Origin: Clitoria ternatea
Taxonomy: Eukaryota; Streptophyta; Magnoliopsida; Fabales; Fabaceae
Length of the DNA: 64,000 nucleotides
NCBI GenBank assembly: GCA_037962975.1
Contig: CM075672.1
Location: forward strand, 126,094,001 to 126,158,000
Direction of reading: 5' to 3'
The notes under the pieces were generated by a model that saw only the letters and a program-made list of their open reading frames with translations, made no database searches and was not told where the DNA came from. Shown piece after piece: positions 56,797 through 64,000 of the stretch; positions within the stretch are counted from its first letter, which is position 1; each line of letters begins with the position of its first letter. The position numbers and the translations under genes are program-made.

Positions 56797-58795
56797 CTAC
56801 GATGGGTGGTTCAATAACAACAAAGATTTGGAGATTAGAATTGAAGGGCTTAAGAAATTGATGGAATCCTCGCAACAAGAAAATTTGAAGATCCACCAAG
56901 AAAACCAGAAAGCATTTGTGTAATCGCAAAAGAGTCACAAAACGGACATTGATTCAATGAAGGCGATGATGGCGTAACTCCTTACGACAATGACTTCAAA
57001 TGGCTACTCATTCAAATCGACCATAGAGCACGAAGAAGGTGAGTCTAATCTTGATGTTAGCAAAATTATTGCCTGAACCCAGATTGCTTTTCCCACGTTT
57101 GATGGTATAAATTATCATGACTGGCGTGCCAAAGCTGAACAATTTTTCGAATTGGAAAACACCCCGGATGCACAACGCGATAAACTTGTGCTTTTTTCGA
57201 TGGAAGGAAAAGCTTTTACTTGGCAATGCCACTATGCTGTGCACAATAAATCCAAGCTACCTGCATGGAAGACTATTCTATGGGGCGCTGCTTGTCGATT
57301 TGATTCAGGGAATTATGATGATCCTATTACTGAATTGTCAAAATTACGACAAGACGAAACATTGAATGATTACATGGAACGATTTGATGAACTCTTGGCA
57401 AGGGTGGTTGTGTCTGAAGAGATGGCAATTTTTTCTTGGGAGACTTAAACCCTTCTTTAGAAAAATCTGTACGTCTCCATGTCCCAAGGATAGTTTAGGA
57501 TACCATAAGAATTACACCACTGCAGCATGAGATCTTAATGAAACTCGAAACTAAGTTACGACTACCACAACCTTCTGGCTCTGAAGGTGCCAAGGGTAGT
57601 TCAAGAAGCTGGTTATTAGCTAGCTTTGCTCTGAAAACAACTCCAATCACAAGTCTTCAATAGACTACTCCTACATTATCTACGAGTTCTATTGCCACTA
57701 AAGAAGGTAAAACCAACATGGCGGTATCTAACAACAAGAAAGAGATGAACGATAGGATATCCAAGGGCTATGCAGATTTTATGGTGAGACTTGGGATAGA
57801 TTCCTTAGGCAAAAGTGTAAAGTTTGGGGAAGGTTAACTACAATATTTACTGCTCAAGAAGCCGAGGATGAAGATGGAACTGCAAATAATGATTTGGATC
57901 CAGACGAGGAGATGTTGGCCATTAGTGGCCAGATTTTAGAAGATGAAGATGTTCAAATCTCCCTTCATGCCTTAAAAAGGGTTGTTGGCGGGAAAACCTT
58001 GCAACTGCAAGGGACTATTAAAAGGCAAAAGGTCCCATTCTTAATGGACACTGGCAACACTCACAACTTTGTGAGTGATCGATGGGTTAAAAGCTTGGGG
58101 TTGAAGACTCATTTTGTAAAAGAGTTCCCTATCTTGGTTGCTAGTGACAAGCCAATCCTAATTAATAAAAAAATGTGCTCAATTAAAGTGGTAATTTGAC
58201 AAGCATGAGTTTGTGGGAGATTTTTTGGTGTTATCGGGATCTCACTATAGAGTCATGCTAGGGATGCAATGGTTGAAGACCTTAGGGTAAATTTGCTAGA
58301 ACTGTGCAAAATTAATAATGCAGTTTGAACATAAGCATGAAGTAGTCCTTTTAGAAGGAGAAGCGCGCAGGAAGCATTCAAGAATTTGCTAGGAAAGTCA
58401 AAGCAGTGGCAGGATAAGCAATGTTATTAGCCATTACCTCTATAGGTGATGATTTAAGGCTTAATAGCATTAACAAGGAAGATATAGGCCTCTCTACAGC
58501 ATTGAAGAACCTCCTACAATAGTATGATCATCTATTCAGGGAACCAACAAAATTACCTCCTCACAGGTGGTATGATCACAAGATTAATTTGATGAATAAT
58601 TCACCTGTTTATTCGAAGCCTTATCGATACGCTCATGCACAGAAAACAGAAATGGAGAAATTAGTGCAAGAGATGCTAGACAGGGATTTGTTAGAGAAAG
58701 CAATAGTGCCTTTGCTTCTTCCAATGTGCTAGTCAAAAAAAAAAAGATGGGTAGTGGCAATTTTACACAGATTTTAGAAACCTTAATGCAGTAGC
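56797..58795 (+). pseudogene. Degenerate gag-protease-RT
   Basis: One frame with several stops. The gag has AFPTFDGINYHDWRAKAEQF, FSMEGKAFTWQCHYA and ETLNDYMERFDELLARV (about 57085-57420). A protease follows at 57894-58199, with the active site FLMDTGNTHNFVSDRW (Asp and Gly kept). The RT start has INLMNNSPVYSKPYRYAH, EKLVQEMLDRDLLEKA and a damaged KKKDG, YTDFRNLNAV, then ends at the LTR border. Stops lie near 56920, 56974 and 57074, and frame changes near 57450 and 58200. This is an old, inactive copy. Confidence 0.75.
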
Positions 58796-59291
58796 TGTGA
58801 CATCCCGAATAATTTTCTGAATAAATTTTTTGCGTTTTTAAAAGATCATTTTAAAATTCATAAATTAAATTCAGAGTTCACGTAATAGTTGATAATTGCG
58901 GAATATTATCATACATACTAGTCGTGAATAATTAAATTCAAGAAAACATTTAAGTAGCGGAAACGATTTAGAAAATAACGATACATGATACGTTATACTT
59001 ATTACAACCCATAAAATCAAAGTCCAAGTAATAATTCATATAGGCATCAATCATGGCATCACTCTTCATTCTGCGTGGCATTCACTGTAAAAATTAATGT
59101 AAGAGTGAGACAGAATATAGAATAAATATAAAATAAATAAAAACAAACACAATCAACAAACCATAATGATATGATGAATATGCCAAACAAGTTCATTTAT
59201 ATTTAATAAGTCTTTAATTTAGTCCAATGATGTCATGCTGGATCCATTTGGTTTGGTGGGAATACTGCAGTAAAAAGTCTCATAGAGACTC

Positions 59292-59610
59292 CAGTAGGAA
59301 TTAGCATAACCATGAATCCCTACACTTTCATGGCTCCTGCGAAATTGAGTGCACAAGTAGGAATTAGCATAACCATGAATCCCTACACTTTCATGGCTCC
59401 TGCGAAAATAAGTGCACAAGTAGGAATTAGCATAACCATGAATCCCTACACTTTCATGGCTCCTGCAGAAATAAGTGCACAAGTAGGAATTAGCATAACC
59501 ATGAATCCCTACACTTTCATGGCTCCTGCAGCAATAAGTATACCAGTAGGAATTTGCACAACCATGGATCCCTACACTTCCATGGTTCTTGTGAAAATAG
59601 GGCTTAAACT
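59292..59610. repeat. 63-bp tandem hairpin repeat in the LTR
   Basis: Five units spaced exactly 63 bases (ccatg(a/g)a at 59310, 59373, 59436, 59499 and 59562). Each has the arms CCATGAA and TTCATGG around a 10-base loop (TCCCTACACT). In the fifth unit both arms change together to CCATGGA and TCCATGG. A related hairpin lies at 59647-59667. Since 63 is 21 codons, both strands stay open, giving false ORFs at 59219-59665 and 59312-59623. Confidence 0.85.
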
Positions 59611-61288
59611 CATCATAGAGTAACCCCCCACCAGGGTAGGCAATCATGGAACCCCTAAATTCCATGGTGCGTCCAAATGCTTATGATGCATGAATGCCTT
59701 TAATTCTCTTTATCATTTAACATACCATGATATATCAATTTCCAAAACCACTTGGAAAACCACAAGTCCTCAAAGGACACATCACATATAATAATTTTTC
59801 AGAATCATGGATTTACTGTTTCAACCACATATATCAATAACCGCAAGGCATTCATGTATATATATATATATATATATATTTAGTCATTCATAATTATTCA
59901 CCACCAAAATACACAAACTGAATGATGCTCATTAGACACTCATCAACATTCATAATACTTCATAATCACTCAAGAATTCAATAATAAATTGTTACCCATA
60001 GTGAAAATATCATTTTTATCCATAATAACCATTATAAGCAAAATTCAGCATTTCCAACAGCGACATACGTTAGTAAAACAGTCATAACATGCGCAAATCA
60101 AATCCTTTTCATGTGATTCCACTTTCTATAGCTCAATAACATAAATATCTACAACTGTCATGAAGACCATAAATTCAAATTCTAAACAGAAACATCACTT
60201 ATTCATAGAATACAAAACTGTCTCAAAGAGGATTTTTAAATCGTACACAGGTTAGTATTTTCAACGTTTCTGGAGCTACAAAAACAATTTTGGCATGAAA
60301 CTAGTTCTAAATTATTCTTAACACAAATATATACAACTTTCATGAAGGCACCAACCACTAATTCTCACCACAAAATTCCCAGTTTTAAAAATAAAATTCG
60401 GATTTCATAGTTAACAGATTTTCATCATGAACAGATTTACAGATTTACATACTTCAGTATTTTAGGCATAACTCAAGCTACAAAAATCATTTTGACTTGA
60501 AACCACTTTCTATAGATCCATAACACAATTATATACAACTTTGGTGAAGACATCAAAGGCTGATTATGCTTGTAAAATTCCCAGAATATCAATATATACA
60601 CAGAACATAGAACAAATATTCCACTCGGACATGATGTAGTATTTTGGCTATAACTTTTGCTATACATATTCAAATTAATTGATTCAGGTCTCAAAATTCA
60701 GATAACAAAATGATCTACAACTTTTATGAAGAAGTAAGAATCAAATTCACACGTTTTCAATCTCAAAACTGAGCAACAAGATACGTAATTAAAACTGCAA
60801 TCCTAGAATAACATACAATTCTACCCATTTCATAGTTATTCACAACCTTGTCCCCTCTTACTTGGTTTGCTGACTGAAAAATGGTCTCCTTGCTGTCCTT
60901 GCTCCTGTTCGAAGGTGTATTAAGGAAGAAGAGTAAAAGAGAGGAAGAAGGTATACTGGCCTTGTTCTCTGAAGGTAGGTCTAAGCAGAAGCAATGTTAA
61001 TAATGTAAGGACAAGTGGGGAACAACTTTCCCTTGAGTGGATGTTTAGTGTTGTTAGTGCATTGATAATGGGAATTAAATAAGAAAGGGGGCTTATAATG
61101 GTCCACTTCTGGCTGTCCTACACACTAGGGTGAATAATGGGTTTAGATGCATTAAAATATGCATAAGAGACAAGAAAGGAGTCAAAAAGTTACTCCTGCA
61201 CCGAAAACCGACTGGAATTTCACTCGGTCAGCCACTAAACCGACTGGAAACTGCCAGTCGTTGTGAAGAAGAAGGGAATCCGAGTCCC

Positions 61289-61478
61289 TCTCGCTCAAGC
61301 GAAATCCTCTCTCGCTTGAGCGAGTGCTATATATAACACTAGCTGAAGGGAGTTTCGCTCAAGCGTTTCCGACTCGCTTGAGCGAGTCATACTGTCTTCG
61401 CTTGGGCGAAATGAAAAATATGCATTAGGGGTCTTTCTCGCTCAAGCGAAATCCGACTCGCTTGAGCGAGTCATCCAG
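61289..61478. repeat. CGCTCAAGCG / CGCTTGAGCG inverted repeats
   Basis: Three pairs of facing words: tcgctcaagcga with tcgcttgagcga (61290-61325), cgctcaagcg with cgcttgagcg (61353-61388) and again at 61438-61472. A variant, tcgcttgggcgaa, lies between them. The first pair is a perfect 12-base inverted repeat. The same words occur in the Tekay LTRs at 8628-8730 and 17790-17900. Confidence 0.8.
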
Positions 61479-61499
61479 TCCTCGCTCGGAATTCCTCTG

Positions 61500-63010
61500 A
61501 AACCGACTCAAGTAATCGGTTTCTCACTCGGTAGAATCTGTCCAGAACCGACTCCCACCTAATTGGACACTCACTCGGAATTGTGTCTTCTTGAAACACT
61601 CGGTCAGATTTCTCTTCCTTGGAGGTAACTCAGTCGGAGTTGCCTCACTTGGACTTACTCAAAGTACATAGGTTTTCCACTCAGTCGGAGTTGCCTCACT
61701 CCTTGAAACTGGCTCAAGGCACATAGGTTTTCCACTCAACAAAATAATCCTGACCGACCCATTATTCACTCGGTAATTCACCCTCACACCAACTCATCTT
61801 GCTTGGTTTTCTACTCGGCAAAATCAATCAGAGCTGACTCGTCTCTTAATTGGCCTTTCACTCGGCAATATATTCCAAATCCGAGTCATTTCTCAATCAG
61901 TCTTTCACTCGGCAACTTCACTCAAATCTGAGTCATTTCTGATGGTTCTCACTCGGTTAAATCATTCCAAACCTAGTCTTTTCTCACTCGGTAATTTACT
62001 TAAAAAAACCGACTCTTTTGGAAAACACATCATAAATCCCTATAGGTGCCAATCCCCCACTCGGAGTTACACCCTCGGACTCCATCATCAAGTTCCATTC
62101 GGCATTACTCTGACTTTTCATCACTCGGAGGAATTCACCAAATGTAGTCTTACTCGGACTTATTTCATACTTGGCCACTCAGAATAGGTACCCTTAATCA
62201 ATCGGAATATAAATATAATCTCGTTTACTCGGAATATGACTCCTAGAGTATACTTCAATCAAAACTATCACAACCTTCTTCCCTCAGAAGAGGTTCACTC
62301 GGATTTTACCACTCAGGAGCATTTAAGTCCTTCCCCACTCGGGGGTCACTCGGCTATTCATCTCTTAGCAACACATACTATCCTTTCTCAAAATACGTTT
62401 CACTCGGAATCCTTTAAGGCCTTCACCACTCGAAAAAAGAGTCATAAACATAAGCCTCACTCAAAAATTACCTCTAAGTCTTATATATATTCTACTCGAA
62501 ATGGCTCTCATCACTATATTCCATTTGACATTTCATATTCAGGGCATGCCACTCAGGACAGGTTATGCTGGGCTCAGATATGCCCCTACTCGGAACTCCA
62601 TTGCCCAAAATACCACACTTGGAGATCTTCCTACCCGGAATGCTATCCCCTTCCTCATTAGGGAGGTCCTGACTTGGACAAACTCACTCGGATTGAACTC
62701 GGATATATCCCTGACTGAGTCTCTTCACTCGAAATATTGTAATCAGAGAAGTTTCACTCGAAAAAAGAAGCACTTGGCAAGGTTTGACTCGGAAACAAGT
62801 CATTCAAGGGTATTTTGACTCAGAATTTTCACCCAGAAGTGTTTCTCTTGAACACACTTCACTCCAAATGTTTCCGAAGCCAGGATTCCACTCGGTAGTA
62901 ACCCTCTCGGTCATGTTCCACTTGGAAAACACAACCTTCACTCGGAATTTCTCTTAGTCACTCGGAATTTTCCTTTTTCACTCGGAATAGAGTCTCTTCC
63001 TTACTCGGAC
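61500..63010. repeat. CACTCGG-word cluster in the right-hand LTR
   Basis: Dozens of (t)cactcgg(a/t) words at irregular spacing, often followed by aatt, and some accgactc words. On the element sense strand (minus) the word is CCGAGTGA, the same word and polarity as in the 56-bp array of the other Tekay-like element and in the Athila-like LTR. The phrase ctctcggtcatg (62906) also matches the complement of catgaccgagag in that array. Confidence 0.8.
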
Positions 63011-63111
63011 AGTCCTTTCTATGGCATGCTTCACTCAGAAATTGAATAATATTAATAATGACCTAGATTAAAAATAATTACACATGAGATTGAAATTTTT
63101 GGGATGTTACA

Positions 63112-63125
63112 ATTCTCCCACTCTA
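63112..63125 (-). promoter_or_regulatory. Polypurine tract of the right-hand element
   Basis: On minus the run agagtgggagaat directly precedes the LTR start TGTAACATCCC. Position and composition fit a polypurine tract. Confidence 0.7.
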
Positions 63126-64000
63126 ATAAAAATTTTGTCCTCGAAATTTTAAAGCTGAAATTATTCCGCACCATCATCAGGAACACAATCTTATCACAAC
63201 TATACATATTCATGCTATTATTATACCATCATAAGACATCATCCCCCAAAACTCATTATCAAGTCCTAAACTTGTCTAATCCAATTTACACGCTCATGTT
63301 GGGCTTTGGGAATTCCTCTCCCAAGACCAAGGTTCTTTAAATCTTAAAGGGCTAACCACACTTAACAACAGCAATACTATGTCCCTTAGCCTTAAGACCT
63401 CCAAATCATCACATGAATCATTCAACCATCATCAAAAATCTATTTGAACTCATTATAAACCTATCGGATCCATCTAAGACCATTACCAATTCAACTATTT
63501 CAAAATGGCATATCCATTCATCAATTTAAGTATCTATTTCCCTAATCCACTATCAATGGCTTACAACCATTTTTAACATCATCATAAACATCAACAACCT
63601 AAATTAATTCCTCCAATCACTTAAATACTCATATACACTTCCCTCCTAATTCTCAATAATCGTCATCAATGATTCAAACAGTCAATTCCTCATATATAAT
63701 CATCCTAGAGTATTAAAAGTCATCAGAATCATCAACTTAACAAAAAAAATCTTTAACTCATTATACTTTTCATCAAAACCTAATGATTATTTCTAATAAC
63801 CACTAATCTCCATTATTTATAACACTTACACATACATTATCATGGTTTTCCACAAAAATCACTTTCCATAATATCACTACTCATTTCCCCCAAAGCCTAG
63901 AGTTAGGGTTTTACTAAAATCAAACAGTCACCCTTAACAGCCATTATCTTCCATCTCAAATCTTAAAATCTTCGTATACCATTTCACACCTATCCAAAGA
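63126..64000 (-). other. Internal 3' trailer of the right-hand element
   Basis: No ORF of note on either strand. If the Tekay-like reading is right, this is the untranslated region between the chromodomain and the LTR, or a degraded interior. Composition is AT-rich with many tcatca words. Confidence 0.5.

Larger units (their letters stand above)
56453..58795 (+). mobile_element. Short-LTR Ty3/gypsy element, truncated by an insertion
   Basis: A 5' LTR of about 324 bases, a tRNA-iMet-type PBS and degenerate gag, protease and the first part of RT are present on plus. The element is cut at 58795 inside the RT (DFRNLNAVAV) by the next LTR. The short LTR, PBS type and gag resemble Reina-like chromoviruses, but the clade is uncertain without RT and integrase. 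Confidence 0.7.
58796..63111 (-). repeat. Tekay-like 3' LTR, 4.3 kb
   Basis: Ends TGTGACATCCCG (58796) and GGGATGTTACA (63111), an inverted terminal match. Inside: a 63-bp hairpin repeat (59292-59610), a (TA)n run (about 59856-59879), CGCTCAAGCG/CGCTTGAGCG inverted repeats (61289-61478) and a CACTCGG-rich stretch (61500-63010). Apparent ORFs at 62236-62818 are made of these words. With only one LTR visible the call rests on the termini, the purine tract and similarity to the other Tekay-like LTR. Confidence 0.75.
58796..64000 (-). mobile_element. Tekay-like LTR retrotransposon, 3' part only
   Basis: A complete LTR (58796-63111) followed on the right by a purine tract and trailer that, on minus, read ...cgaggacaaaatttttatta then gagtgggagaat. 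This is the typical 3' end of Tekay/Del elements (compare gatttcgaggacgaaat before the LTR at 13647). The element is therefore on minus, and its coding part lies beyond the right edge. It is inserted in the RT of the short-LTR element. Confidence 0.75.

Noticed and set aside
59219..59665. 148-codon repetitive minus-strand ORF and its plus-strand partner in the right-hand LTR
   Set aside because: The 63-bp period equals 21 codons; both strands are open, which is the signature of a repeat inside an LTR.
1..64000. Host protein-coding, rRNA or microRNA genes
   Set aside because: I checked all longer frames and the spacers. Every recognisable protein is a transposable-element protein, and no rRNA-like or tRNA-like sequence was seen. 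Hairpins in repeats resemble small-RNA precursors only superficially.

Overview
This window is a gene-poor, repeat-dense stretch of a plant nuclear genome, almost certainly a eudicot and plausibly a legume. That inference rests on a very large Ogre/Tat-type Ty3/gypsy element with ORF1 and antisense ORF, Tekay-type chromoviruses with LTRs of 3-4 kb, an Athila-like gag, and a CACTA transposon. I found no host gene. Nearly every base outside a few AT-rich spacers can be assigned to transposable elements nested inside one another. All coding parts are broken by stops or frameshifts except one gag ORF (22767-23843).

Layout: (1) 1-499 looks like the 5' UTR side of another Ogre copy. (2) An Ogre-like element on the minus strand spans about 500-38920 (3' LTR 500-1968, truncated; 5' LTR 36739-38920). 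Read on the minus strand its order is 5' LTR, PBS, ORF1, gag, protease, G-patch-like segment, RT, RNase H, archaeal-type RNase H, integrase and a long 3' region carrying an antisense ORF (2590-4886, plus strand) with its own TATA-like box. (3) Inside the Ogre 3' region sits a Tekay/Del-like chromovirus, 6051-18100, with perfect 5-bp target duplication ccaag. Its 3' LTR was itself hit by a 1.57-kb solo-LTR-like insertion (14826-16396). (4) Inside the Ogre RNase H region sits a young gag-only element, 21751-28397 (target duplication tttgg, nearly identical 948-bp LTRs), whose interior is mostly two tandem-repeat arrays. (5) A CACTA (En/Spm) transposon on the minus strand, right end at 56077, carries a transposase gene split by a gag-protease-only element, 42516-52544 (target duplication caacc). 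(6) A Ty3/gypsy element with short LTRs (56453-58795) is cut by the 3' LTR of another Tekay-like element (58796-63111) that runs off the right edge.

Nesting order inferred from the joins: the CACTA and Ogre are older hosts. The Tekay element, the gag-only element and the Athila-like element came later. The solo-LTR-like piece came after the Tekay element. The gag-only element is probably the youngest, since about six differences were seen between its two LTRs. It keeps an open gag but no protease, RT or integrase, so it must depend on enzymes of another element.

The most notable pattern is that the tandem repeats in several different elements are not featureless. The 48-bp and 66-68-bp arrays of the gag-only element, the 28-bp repeats of the Ogre 3' region, the roughly 70-bp repeats of the Ogre LTR, the 56-bp repeats of the Tekay LTR and the 63-bp repeats of the right-hand LTR all contain short inverted repeats able to fold as hairpins. 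In at least three of them the two arms differ between units in a compensatory way. A second cross-family signal is the motif TTCCGAGTGA/TCACTCGGAA, amplified in the LTRs of three elements. All counts and comparisons were made by eye.
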